The translations under genes were made by a program, and so were the position numbers. From contig JAUIRK010000855.1 of NCBI GenBank assembly GCA_030549495.1, positions 72,001 to 136,000 of the forward strand: a stretch of 64,000 bases of DNA, read 5' to 3'. Positions within the stretch are counted from its first letter, which is position 1; the number at the start of each line of letters is the position of its first letter. Below the pieces are notes generated by a model. The model saw only the letters and a program-made list of their open reading frames with translations. It was not told the DNA's origin and made no database searches. The DNA is from Nectonema munidae. Taxonomy: Eukaryota; Nematomorpha; Nectonematoida; Nectonematidae. Shown piece after piece: positions 36,698 to 47,305 of this stretch.

Positions 36698-37164
36698 GAT
36701 TTAAGACCGTGTTTCTCAACCTTTTTTTACTCATGGACCCTTTTCACTTCTTTTTTCTTGGTGAACCCCTTCATAAAAATTGGACAAAAAATATTTATTT
36801 TAATATTTTTCACTAATAAAATTTTTGGGGTTATGATAAAGAAAAGAATATATACTTAGAATTCATATTGAAATGAAAGCAAATCGAATGCAACAATTTT
36901 TATAATAAAAAAGAAAGACATTTAATGAGATCCCTGTGGTTGATGCTGCTCAAGAGTTTCTTTATATCTGGCTGCATTGAAGTTAATTCTGGTCGTAAAG
37001 CACCTCTTTTTACGATGCCAAGTCTATTGCGAACTTATAATAAAACCGTTGAGATGCTTTTCTTCATGGACCACCAAAATATCATTAAGGAGCCCCAATT
37101 TATAATATTTAGCCTGTGGACCCCATGGACCTCTAAGGTCCTTGCGAACCCACTCTGATTTAAG
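36698..37164. mobile_element. hAT MITE with 8-bp target-site duplication
   Basis: GATTTAAG at 36698-36705 is repeated exactly at 37157-37164. Between them the element starts ACCGTGTTTCTCAACC with TTACTCATGGACCC behind it, and ends GTGGACCCCATGGACCTC then TTGCGAACCCACTCT, the usual 'TTCTCAACC...GGACCC...GGGTCC...GAACC' architecture of non-autonomous hAT elements. The imperfect terminal inverted repeats are about 15 bp. At about 451 bp with no transposase frame it must have been mobilised in trans. The exact duplication suggests a fairly recent insertion. Confidence 0.85.
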
Positions 37165-37992
37165 AGATACTCTTTGTGTAATACTAGTAATACTCTCTTT
37201 CGTGGAGAACAAAATGGATTGATTACGCCTGCTAGATCAAAAAAAGAAAATAATTTGAAAAGTAGAAATGGTTTTAAATTAATATTATTTACTTTTGTTC
37301 CCCTACAAGCTAAGTCACTGCTTCGAATGCGCATTTAAATTATATTTAAGCTTGTAGGCGCACATTCAGCCATTTACGCAGGAGAACAAGGCGTGGCAAG
37401 CTAACAAACTCTAATGATACTGCTACTGTATATTAACTTGCATCTGTTCGCATGTTTCAAATCTAAATTTGTTATAAATCATCAAGAGATTACGTAATAA
37501 ATCACATGCAGGTCGTTGAGCCCGTTTTATGCCAAATATGTGAAATGTGTTCTTCATTGCTCATCTTCTTCTATATTTAACAATCGAGGAATACATAACC
37601 CATTCATCATCACACTGAAATCTCTTTGTTGGACTGTCTGACTAGACACACGTATAGGCAAATATTGCAAATGACCAATCATATACTTGTAAGCAATTAA
37701 TGAAACTTTACTCAACGCACGTTAGGGTTAGGAATCCGGGTAACAGAAAATTGCCATATCGAGCTTCTAAGAAGGAACTATTTATTCATTTTCAAGCTGT
37801 TATCCTGGCTAAATTACTTTTCAAACTTTTTTATAACTTTGATGTTGTTTATTCCATGAGTACTCAGAATTTTAATCAAATCGGATAATTCTAATTCGAT
37901 CAATTTTCATAGTCTGAATAATATATTTTCTTGTATTGTAGTTTGTCATACCCACCACTGATATTATATATATTAAGGGTCATAAGTTATAA
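37165..37992. other. Intronic sequence, nothing recognised
   Basis: No gene. A two-copy GTTAGGGTTAGG stretch at about 37722-37733 is too short to call a telomeric tract. Confidence 0.35.
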
Positions 37993-38150
37993 GCAGGGCG
38001 TGAGTAAGGTTGGTTAGATACTGGCTTTTGATAACTCAAGTTCTTGGGTTCGATCCCGCATCAAGCCTACTTTCCTCATAATACAAGCGGCGCAATTGTG
38101 CCTTCTCAATGAAAACACCCCAGCTACCCTTACCCATATATTAATTACTT
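37993..38150 (+). mobile_element. tRNA-derived SINE (family S1)
   Basis: GCAGGGCGTGAGTAAGGTTGG fits a degenerate RNA polymerase III A box, and GGGTTCGATCC at 38046-38056 is a near-consensus B box about 40 bp downstream. The head looks like a tRNA without a proper acceptor stem, and a unique body follows (TACTTTCCTCATAATACAAG then GCAATTGTGCC) before AT-rich sequence. This is the layout of a SINE rather than a working tRNA. The tail boundary is approximate. Confidence 0.65.
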
Positions 38151-38347
38151 AAAACATAAGCTAAATCTAAACTAACTTTGTAAAGAATGCGCTATGACAT
38201 CCTTGTTTTTTACTTGACAAGAATCAAGAAAAATTTTTCTTCCCTAAAGAAATAAGTTAGGTCGAAAAGACATGAAAGTGTTTGTTTTGAGTTATATTTT
38301 CCAACCTCATTTTTGAATTTATGAGATTTTTATTCTCGATCGTGACC

Positions 38348-38425
38348 ATGGCTGTAATCTCTCCAGTTATGGATGAATGTTCTTCTCTTGAATGCGATAC
38401 AGACAAAAAAAAACTAAAAAAGAAG
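38348..38425 (+). CDS. Candidate alternative first coding exon of the coiled-coil gene
   Basis: ATG 38348 sits in a strong initiation context (GTGACCATGG). It encodes 26 residues beginning MAVISPVMDECSSLE and ending in a lysine-rich DKKKLKKK, directly followed by AAGAAG|GTATGA. The exon ends in phase 0, exactly what the exon at 40076 needs, and that exon itself begins with ATG. No acceptor upstream gives a phase compatible with the exon ending at 20368, so I read it as a first exon from an internal promoter, making a short isoform. Alternatively the gene model upstream is a separate gene. No transcript evidence is available here. Confidence 0.4.
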
Positions 38426-38787
38426 GTATGATAGTTTGAATGCTTACAAATAACGCGTTGTAAAAGTTAGATATCCCTATATATATTAGTTTTTCTGTGC
38501 GGAATAAACCCTTTTGTTCATTAAAATTTTCTTATTTGTACTGTTAGCTGATTTAAAAGTGTGGCAATCATAAGCTAGAGTGCGATGTTTGGAAGGCATT
38601 GAATTATACTTTGATGTTCTATGCTTAATGCTATTTGGAAAAGTTACGGCTTCCATTTCTATAGATAGACTTTAAGTTTCTGAAAGAGCACTTTAAATGA
38701 TTTGTTATGAAAAGACTTCAGAACTTCCATGTAAAATAGTAAAATGTTAGTGTTATTCAGTTCAAATTGCATGTACTGTATTCTCTA

Positions 38788-38862
38788 AATCAGTGATTCT
38801 TCCCGGGTCCACGGATCCTTAAGTGGACTATGGCTCCATTTTAGGGGGTCCGTGAACAGTTT
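38788..38862 (+). mobile_element. hAT-like terminal fragment
   Basis: CAGTGATTCTTCCCGGGTCC followed by ACGGATCCTTAAGTGG and GGGGGTCCGTGAAC resembles the left end of the 'CAGTG.TTCTCAACC..GGTCC' hAT group. No right end is seen. It is a truncated copy. Confidence 0.45.
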
Positions 38863-40075
38863 TTCATTTTTGTAAAAAAACTTAAAATGAGTAAAAATCC
38901 ATTTGTACGTGTAAAAATAACTGAAACAAAAAGCAAACTTTTAACATTTGAATGACATGAAGCAAGCGGTTGATTTTGTGCTTTCTCCTTGAATTTACGT
39001 AAAATTTGCTTTGCTGCGTGTATTTCACGTCATTTGAGATCAAATAATTCATGTCAATAAAATAAAGTACCAATAGATAGACAAAAGTGATTTAATAAAT
39101 GCAGTGGAGAAGAGACAAAGAGTGCTACTGAAATGGAAGAATGATGCTAAATGTTTTAATAGAAATAGCAAAACTGGTGTTAAAGTTTTATTATTTCTAT
39201 TTTCCAATGTTTAAAAAATAATTTTTTTTATTCTATTATAAAAACAGAATCTTGAAACAAGGTTTATATTCCCATAATTTATTTTATTTTCACAAATTTG
39301 TATATCGATAAAAGGATGCCCAAATATTCGGTTCAAATTGATTGAGAAATATAGTTTCATTTTTTGCTATCATGTTAAAAGTCTTCAACAAAAGAATATT
39401 TAGAAAAATTTCTAGAATCCTTCACAATTCGCCGCATGGAAACATTGAATACGGGTAAGTTGATATAATATGTAAGTAGTAAAGATAAAGTGCGGTTGGA
39501 ATTATAAACGAACTCAAAATATACTCATTTTTTGAACGATGCCTGCATCATTTTTGATTTTTGAACGATGTCTACAGACACTGAAAGGAATCTTAGCTTG
39601 GCAAATGAAGTATAGGCACTTATGAAATCTACTCCTGTAAAAATATTTCTTTGTTAAATAGTGAATTAAGGAGGAATCGTTCTAAGTCATGTTTCATGCA
39701 GGTTTATATTTTTATTCTCAGAAGTAAAGGATTTCGTTGAGCATTTTTAATATAGGTAAATTTTCTTCACTGAATAAAACCGATTCGTTAGTTTCACTTT
39801 CGAATATTTGCGATTTGTGAACTTAGAAAGGATCGGTGTGACAATAGTTTTCGAAGAAATAAAAAGCGTCTGATTGCATTGCAAAAGAAACCCAACGGTT
39901 AGGGTGGTGGTCATCAAAACGCTTACTAACGCAATCTGTTTGTTATTTCTCAGCGTAGATCTATATTCTTCACATAGCTTAAATTTCCGAGTTTTTTCCT
40001 TTAAAAACTTTTCCGCACCATTTTTTAATTTTCAAGTCTTTTTCCTTTAAAAATCTCACTTTTATTTCGGTTTAG
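38863..40075. other. Intronic sequence before coding exon 5
   Basis: AT-rich. A strong acceptor/donor pair brackets 39414-39452 (TTTCTAG ... ACGG|GTAAGT), but its in-phase reading contains a stop, so it is not used in the gene model. Confidence 0.4.
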
Positions 40076-40240
40076 ATGGAAATGATTCAGTTTAAGTGTG
40101 ATAAAATTTCTAAATTGGAAAAAGAACTAAGCAAGAAGGAAGAAAGTGTCAAAACGCTGCGCCAAAGATTCGAAGGAAAGCAAAACTTGTTGACAAACAG
40201 TCCCTCCATTAAAACAAGGGAGCCTGCGAGCAGCGAAAAG
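40076..40240 (+). CDS. Coiled-coil gene, coding exon 5
   Basis: After TTTATTTCGGTTTAG the exon reads MEMIQFKCDKISKLEKELSK, KEESVKTLRQRFEGKQNLLT and NSPSIKTREPASSEK: a heptad-rich helix followed by a Ser/Pro/Lys linker. It is 165 bp, phase 0 at both ends. It ends at AAAAG|GTGGCA. A second in-phase donor, ACATT|GTAATT at 40264, would add eight residues (VASVATYI) and is at least as good, so alternative donor use is possible. The first codon is ATG, so it could also serve as an initiation exon. Confidence 0.8.
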
Positions 40241-40852
40241 GTGGCATCTGTCGCTACCTACATTGTAATTATTTATCATTCCTTTTTTATTTCATAGCAC
40301 ATTTTTAGAACAGTCAAGGCTTTAACAATATCAATTTAATTTTAATTTTTAGCTCATAACTACATAACCCACTCACCCACGAGCCAAATTAACTAAAACA
40401 CTTAAATTTTATAAGAAAATATTTCTGACACTAAAACTAATCACAGAATTTTTTTCCTACATAAAATAGCAATTTTAACTAATTAAAGTTAAAAAATTTT
40501 TAAATGTATTTTTTTGTCAAGAAGGCCAGTTGACTCTTATATCTTGCGTTAACTTTTGTAAAGACAAGTAAATTTGCAAAACGAGATTTGTATTTGTTAT
40601 ATTTCGGTCTCAAAGACCTTTTACAGGCCTATTCTAAAAACAAATGAATATTTAAATTCGTGTCTACAGTAAACAGGAATAGAGTGCAAATGTTAAATAA
40701 GTGAAATATTCGCGACAATCGGCTTTTTCGAGCCAGCGCAAGGAGACAATGGAGTAAAGAGGTCGTTTTAAAAGTATCATTTAAAGAGGTTTTAAATGCT
40801 TCATGTTATAAAGGCGAATAATAATTATTTTCTCTTAAACATATTTTTACAG
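40241..40852 (+). other. Intron of the coiled-coil gene
   Basis: About 0.6 kb of AT-rich sequence ending in CATATTTTTACAG. Nothing else is seen. Confidence 0.6.
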
Positions 40853-40960
40853 AACAAAGAAAATGAAAAGTTATATGGTCAAAAATGTGCTAGTCTTCTC
40901 AATAAAATTGACCAGTTAGAGAAAGTTAACAAAACACTTTTGGAAGAAAAGAAAAGTATT
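40853..40960 (+). CDS. Coiled-coil gene, coding exon 6
   Basis: Flanked by ATATTTTTACAG and GTAAGA, 108 bp, phase 0 both sides. It encodes NKENEKLYGQKCASLLNKID and QLEKVNKTLLEEKKSI, a textbook heptad pattern with leucine or isoleucine at a/d positions. Like the next two phase-0 exons it begins with an Asn codon right after the acceptor, suggesting these exons arose by duplication or share a conserved boundary. Confidence 0.85.
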
Positions 40961-41582
40961 GTAAGATTTTTTTTCTTTTTTATCTGAATGAGTAAATTAT
41001 TTTCGCTCTTATGAATGCAACTGAGCTCTGTAGTTAATTATTTAAATATTATTTTAGCTTAAATGTCCTTTTTCAAGTCCTAGTCTTGATTTTTAAATTC
41101 TTTTATTTTTGATCGCTTTTCTAAAAATTTTTTAAGTCAGCTCGTTGTAAGCATCTTTATATTTTGAACTAACGTTGAACCACTCCAACTTTATCCTTAG
41201 CATTATCCTTGTTATAATCGGGATAATAATATCCTTATGAGTATCTTCATCACAAAACCCCATCAATTCTGAGTTTTAGCATTATTATTAGTTTGAATGA
41301 CAATTTTATCTAATATTAGTAATATATTGATTTTGCTGATAATTTTAACAAACAAATTACCTAAATTTTTATCCGATAAACAAAATATTAAACTAATTCC
41401 TTTACAAACAAAACATTTAAATATTGACATAATGTTTAGTAACTATAGGCATTTTATCTATAAATTCGATAATTCGCTAGCTATAAATTAACTAAAAATG
41501 TAAAAAACTCATTTAATGTTGTAAATTTTGTAAAACATCTTAATTTTTGGTACCCTGTAAATTCCACAGAAAATTCATTGAC
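40961..41582 (+). other. Intron of the coiled-coil gene before the MULE
   Basis: AT-rich sequence without coding or repeat signals, up to the outermost copy of the MULE terminal motif at 41583. Confidence 0.5.
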
Positions 41583-41612
41583 GGTAAATTCATCGCCAAA
41601 AATTCAACGAAT

Positions 41613-44188
41613 GGTGAATTCATCGACAATATTTTTTGTTTTTTTTATTTCAATATTTTGATAAAATTAAAATCAAAACAATTTATTTTTCAAAAAGTAA
41701 AAAATGATGTGTACTTCTGAATATATATATATAAAAGCCAGCCTCAATGGAAACTTGTATGAAAGTTAAAGATGTTAAAAGATAAATCATGAGCTATTGC
41801 TCTTAAGTATTCAACTTCATTCAAATTTTCAAAGTTTCTTACAACTCGGTGAATTCACAAAGCGGAGTCTCTGTACTTTTTTCTTTGAACAAAAGATTCA
41901 GCACCAGACAAGAGCTGATCAATTTCTACTTCAGTTCTAGCTTGTTCTTTTTTCAGCATATCTATAAACTTACAAATATTTGGGGGAGATGCTCAAACTA
42001 AAGAATTAAAAGCATGGTGCCAACCCTCACTCACATGCATTATTTGTCTTGAAAGATGCCAAAGCCAAGAAAGTTTCATATCGAATAAAGGAGGCCGCCT
42101 TCCGTTTCAATGATTTGGTCATTCAATCCAAGTCTCTTCTACATAGTCCAAGAATGGCTGAACATCTTCGGAAAAATTCATTTGTTTGCATAATTTTTCA
42201 AAATATTCAATGACCCTTGAAGTCGGAACAAACGAAAGAGCAGGAATCATGCGTAGATTTAGTGGCGAAATCTGAGTCTTTTCAAAGTAGTATTTGGGAA
42301 AACTTTTTTAAAATGCTATTGATAGACGCTCTTTCAAAATCCATCAAAATTTTTTTTTGTGATAAAGTAGATTTCAATAATTTTATTTGTGAGAATAATT
42401 TTTCATAATTTTGTTCATTTTTTACACAAGCATCATATATGTTTTTCCATTAATTATGCAAAGAACAGTGTATAATTGATTAAATAAAATAGGTGCAGTT
42501 TGCACCATCCATCTTTTGTTGTGGACGAGATGAGTAAGGTTTTTTCCGTTGAAAAAATTAAAACTTCATTTTGCATTTCATAATTTTGGTATAAAAGGAA
42601 GTTATCTTTTGAGTGTGTTACTCTGTATTCAAAGGAAATTCAAAGTCGGGATAAACTTAATGGATTAGGGGGAGCACATGTTTAGATTTTGTTAAATTTT
42701 TGATTGTTTTTTCATCTTCGAAATCGTCGGCAATTGAGTAGAAACAGCTTGGGACATTGGGTCACAAGCCTCTGTCTGATACGATGGTGTGTGGAATTTC
42801 TTGTGAAGAAAGAGCTTTACTTGTCATCAAGTTATGAACTTTTTTTCCTGAACTCTAACACAATTACCTGCATGATTGATTAGTTCATTTAATCTTTTAA
42901 AAATATTGTTATCTTTAGTTTGTATTCTCGCCTTACATTTAGTTTAATAATAGTGATCACACAATTGTTTAAAGCAAGGTTTCTCAACGGGGTCCACATG
43001 GACCCCTAAGGGTCCATTGGGAATTTAAGGGGGTCCATGGATAAAAATATGAATATTGGGGGTCCTTTTAACACAGTAAGGGGTCCATGAAGTCTTTGCC
43101 AAAAATAAATAATATGTAAACAAATAACAAATGAGTTATCAGCATCCACTGCTTTTAGCGCTTAATTGATAAGCTATTTATGCAGTATATTCTAAAATGT
43201 TTATACTAAAAGGTGTATAATAGTAAAATAAAAATCGGATGTAGGCATATTTATATGGTTTAGACATCTAATGACCATTTTACTCATTTTTATCTAATCA
43301 CCATGTAGGTAACGATAACCATTTCCTAAAATGTTAAATGTCTACTGTCTGAGCCACGGATACCACAATTTATTTATATTTATTCTTTTTGTGTAATAAG
43401 AGTTACAAGTTAATTGTACAATACAATTATTAGTGAATAGTATCTATGATTCCATGTTTAGTTTGAATGAAGTTGATTACAGTAATCTCTAGCTACTTGG
43501 CCCTTTGATTATGGAGGCCTGGATGTATATCCGCTTTTATTTGAAAGTCATTATCGTATATTTTTTGTTTATCTTGTTCAAGGAAGCCTTTAGATGTGAA
43601 ATTATGAATAAATTATATATATATTCTTTTTTTATTTACAATTGAAATTGAAATGTTTTCCCTATTTCAATATACATATTTATTTATACATGTCTCTTAT
43701 AGATCATGGGGGTCCACAATTAATAAGGCTATCATCGCCCAAAGGGTCCATAAGCAAAAAAAGGTTGGGAACCCATACCATTCCTTTGCAAATTAAATAT
43801 ATTATTTTATATAAGCAAGAAGGAAGTGCAAGCCTTTGTTATGATTGGACTAAAGAATCTTCTTGCAGAACAAAAGCTCTCATGCTTTTAACTCTTTATT
43901 TGAGTCATCTCATCGAAATATTTTGGAGTTTAAAAACATGGTGAAAAAGCGAGAGTGCAAATAGAAATCTAACAGCTCTCATCCGGTGCTGCATCTTTTG
44001 CTTAAAAATTGTACAAGGAATTAAAAGAACTTTCAAATTTTGGGTGATAAAATATTTTTAACATTGTTAACTTTGACAAAAAGTGCATTTAACGATTTAC
44101 AAAAAACAACATATTTTTTTTACTTTTTAAAAAATAAATTTTCAATTTTATGAAAATGAAATACAAAAATATTGTCGATGAATTTACC
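41613..44188 (-). mobile_element. Mutator-like element (MULE) with FLYWCH-type transposase gene, decayed
   Basis: Terminal inverted repeats of about 75-90 bp lie at 41613-41705 and 44115-44188 (shared core AATTCATCGACAATATTTTT plus an inner AT-rich part ending AAAAAGTAAAAAA). A further copy of the terminal motif lies just outside at 41583. The minus strand carries the coding remains. FLYWCH zinc-finger end: LCDHYY then TKCKARIQTKD (about 42965-42920). Spacer SSQEIPHTIVSD. Transposase: DGWCKLHLFYLINYTLFFA (about 42515), ILMDFERASINSILKKF (about 42345), YVEETWIEW, EGWHHAFNSLV, CKFIDMLKKEQARTEVEID (about 41975-41915), YLRAIAHDL. Several stops and frame changes show it is dead. A hAT MITE interrupts the FLYWCH part. 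No 9-bp target duplication was recognised. Confidence 0.75.
42975..43776. mobile_element. hAT MITE inserted in the MULE
   Basis: Left end CAAGGTTTCTCAACGGGGTCC, then repeated GGTCC and GGGGTCCATG blocks; right end CATGGGGGTCCACAATTAA, AAAGGGTCCATAAGC and AAGGTTGGGAACCCAT. TTCTCAAC and GTTGGGAACC are the facing terminal repeats. About 800 bp, no transposase frame. I did not find an exact 8-bp duplication (GTTTAAAG against TACCATTC), so the ends may be a few bases off or worn. Confidence 0.7.
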
Positions 44189-45059
44189 TGTCACGTTAAA
44201 TATTATATCCTACATCCTACTAATACCTACCAATTACCATGTCCTTTAAATATACAGAGGGAAACAATTTTTTGACAATTTTTATGTTTTTGTAATCCTC
44301 CATATAATTTTTGCATTTTTTGCACATTTTTGTCCCTCTTTATTAGTAAGAAATATGCGTGAGCACAATGGAACAAAGGTGTACGTCGTGATAATTTTCA
44401 AAAGGCCAGAAAAATGCCAATGTGAAAAAATGACTTATTATATAATGTAAATAAAAGACATAGTACATTGAAAACGAACTATAAAAATATCAGTATAGTA
44501 GAACATAAGGAGTAAGAGTCTATAGAGGAGTTCGGAGTGTACAGAACAGACTTGACATTAGAAGTAAGCAATGAAGATTTATTTAGGGTAAAAGAAGATG
44601 TGCGAATCTTCACTATCTTTGTTGTCGTATTTATAGTCTTCAAGATCGTTAGTGAGGTTTTTATTGGTTGAAGTTCTTCATCATCATTAGTAAGCTTCTT
44701 TGATGTTCCTGAGGTGTGCATTAGTGAGGTTCTCGAAGGAGCACAATTATTGGTTGAAATAAAGCTTGAGTTCTAAGTCAATAGCCTTGAACTCTAACAT
44801 GCATAGCAATTTATAAAAGTACAGTGAGTCAGGTAATTTTCCATAGACCTTTTTTTTATTTCCTTCTTGAATGCACGTATGTTCAAGTATAAATATTTTT
44901 GTTTCAAAAATAAAATACCTTATCTTTGATTGTTTCATAGAATTTAACTCAGTTGTAGTAAGGAATTAGCGAGCAAAATTTGTTACGAAGATTATAAGTA
45001 TAGTTTAGAGAATGAAAAGTCATGATATTATAAAAAGTATTATACAATAGATCATATAA
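44189..45059. other. Intronic sequence between two transposon remnants
   Basis: AT-rich. Minus-strand frames at 44479-44721 and 44747-44938 are short and unrecognised. Confidence 0.4.
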
Positions 45060-45800
45060 AGTAAAAAAAGGAATTATTTAGAAAAGCTACTGGCTTTTCG
45101 AGTTCTATTTGTCAAGTGCTTTAGGATGTCAATTTCTTTAGAGAGCTTATTATTAGCATAAGGGATATGCTCTAACCAACTTAATTTTTTATCCAATCAT
45201 TCCTAAGAATTGAAAAGAGTCAATCAACTCAAAATTTGTTAAATCTCAGTTTGAGATCATTAGAGAAAAGCATTGCTTTGGATTTTCAAATATTTTCTTA
45301 GCAGAGCATTTGATTTTTGGACACCATGAAAAACTTTCTTAATCTTGTATGAAAAATAAACTTTCTAGAGGTAGTTAATATTAGAAGAAAAATCAATATT
45401 TGTCGTCAAGTCATCAACAAAGCTGTAGAAATTTAAGTTTAAATTTGAAAGATATAGGTCATTATATAGATTAGAAAGAGAAGGGGCCCAAGGTTGGATC
45501 TCCGATAAATTCTATATAGATGATAGTTTTCAAATAGGATTTCATAAATGATTAGAATCTATCTTGAAAAAGATATAATTTTAATTTATGGAGCAAACGT
45601 CATGAGAAGCAGAGTCGAATGCTTTTTAAAGTCCATAAAAATAGTGAGTACACCATTTCCAGAATGCTAATTGTAGATTATATTATTTATAAGAAGAGAA
45701 TGTAAGGGTTTGGGTGTTTTGATTTTTGTGAAACCAAGTTGGTGTTTATAAAATCGGTTGTTCTCATGAAAATATGAATAGATTTGATTATTTATACAGT
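45060..45800 (-). mobile_element. LINE reverse-transcriptase remnant
   Basis: On the minus strand: FGFTKIKTPKPLHSL (about 45735), FMDFKKAFDSASHDV (RT motif A, about 45650-45605), IQPWAPSLSNLYNDLYL (a worn 'G.Q.GSILGPLLF.LYINDL', about 45500), and NFYSFVDDLTTNIDF (the YADD box as FVDD, about 45430-45390), followed by the downstream palm and thumb part (YANNKLSKEIDILKHL, about 45150). This order is diagnostic of a non-LTR RT, Jockey/CR1 group. Many stops. No endonuclease part. Confidence 0.75.
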
Positions 45801-46289
45801 AGTTTTTCGAATATTTTTAAAATGACAGGTATAATTGAAATTGGATGATGATAATTATCTATATTTAATCTATCACCTTTTTATCTTGAATGAGCCGGGA
45901 AAAATAGAATAATCGATACATTAATTAAATCCAATCAATAAATATTTTGCTATAGAATCGATAATAATAATTAATTTGAATAATAAATAGAAATTTTATA
46001 GATATCACTACATTTTCAATTCATAACTCTTAACAGTAATCAAAATGTCATTTAAAGAAATTTATGAAAGCCGTAGACAGAATTTGTACTAAATAAATTA
46101 TTATAGTTTTTTATGAATATAAAAAAAATAATTTTGTAAAAAAGGGTTAGGGTTAGTAACTACCTACCTAACACAAATTTTAGTGAAATATAAAAATTAA
46201 AAGATTGGTATGAACTTTTTAAAACAAATACAATTAAAAGGATTTTGCCCACTCGACAATCTAAGTTTAAGTATTACATACATTTTTAG
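45801..46289 (+). other. Intron end before coding exon 7
   Basis: AT-rich, with a GGGTTAGGGTTAG stretch at about 46145, ending in CATACATTTTTAG. Confidence 0.5.
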
Positions 46290-46436
46290 AACAAAAAAAT
46301 AAAAGAATTGGAAGCGACAAAGAAGGCACTAACAGAAAAAAATAAGCGCTTTGTATGCAAGACCAGTGAATTGAGCAAAGAACAACGCAAGCTCGAGTTA
46401 TCTCTCAAACTGGTCAATGACGAAAACAAAAAACTC
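46290..46436 (+). CDS. Coiled-coil gene, coding exon 7
   Basis: Acceptor CATACATTTTTAG, donor AAACTC|GTAAAT, 147 bp, phase 0 both sides. It encodes NKKIKELEATKKALTEKNKR, FVCKTSELSKEQRKLELSLK and LVNDENKKL, again a charged leucine-spaced helix starting with Asn. The frame runs a further 30 codons past the donor into hydrophobic intron sequence, which is clearly not part of the protein. Confidence 0.85.
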
Positions 46437-47305
46437 GTAAATCAGACCTTTCTCTTTTATTGTTTCGCGCTTTGCCCTGCTTTTATTAAAATAACGACGT
46501 CAGCTTTTGGTTGCGCAAACTTTATCATGTAGCCCCACATTCCCAGATAAAATTACTCGAGTTAAATAAAAACTAAAGATGGTTGATGTCTTGAAAAGAG
46601 AACTCAAAATACTTTATTTAACTTTTAAAGCGTTTTTGGAGATAAATAAAATTCAGACTTAAAATATTTTTAACAAATTTTATTAGAATTTTATTCTCGC
46701 TCTTATTGAAATTCGTTTATAGAATGACTCACAAAAGTGTATAAACAGAATTTGTTCAAAAAGAAACTTAAAAATGCAAACAATGGAATTTCTTTTTTCC
46801 GATTTTTAATGATATAAATACAAATATTAAATGTGAGGGATGGAATATTTCCTAAATTAATTTTCGATTATTACGAGCATCTTTAATTATTCAAAGAACC
46901 CACAACCCTTTTGTAGCGATGATAATACTGCGGTGGAGTATAAGGCATTGTATACGTTTGTATTTATTTAAAAGTTAAATCTTTTTTGTTTTCCCCTGAA
47001 AAATCTCTTTTTTGCAAGTGCCATTTAAATTGTGGATAACACGTTAGCGTTTGTTAATTATTATTTCTGAAATAGATCATTTTCTTCGTTACCAAAATGT
47101 AGTTAAACTAGCAGAGCGTTAATAATAATAATTTGAGTCTTTTATGAAGTAAATTATTTTAACCCTTATTAACCCTATTCAACAATACTTTGGCACGCGG
47201 TACATCCGTGTGATAATTTGTTTGCTCATACGCATGTAAGGAGATTTTATCTTTTTAATCAGATCTTGATGAAATGTTTTAGTGATTTATTTCTTTTGAT
47301 TATAG
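46437..47305 (+). other. Intron of the coiled-coil gene
   Basis: About 0.87 kb, AT-rich, ending in TTTCTTTTGATTATAG. Nothing else recognised. Confidence 0.6.

Noticed and set aside
38046-38056. tRNA gene suggested by the B box
   Set aside because: No cloverleaf with a closed acceptor stem, and a SINE-like body follows.
39414-39452. Mini-exon between a strong acceptor and strong donor
   Set aside because: 39 bp would keep phase 0, but that frame contains a TGA. The ATG-containing frame ends out of phase with the next exon.
46143-46156. Interstitial telomere tract (GGGTTAGGGTTAG)
   Set aside because: Only about two repeat units, expected by chance in this composition. Same for 37722-37733.
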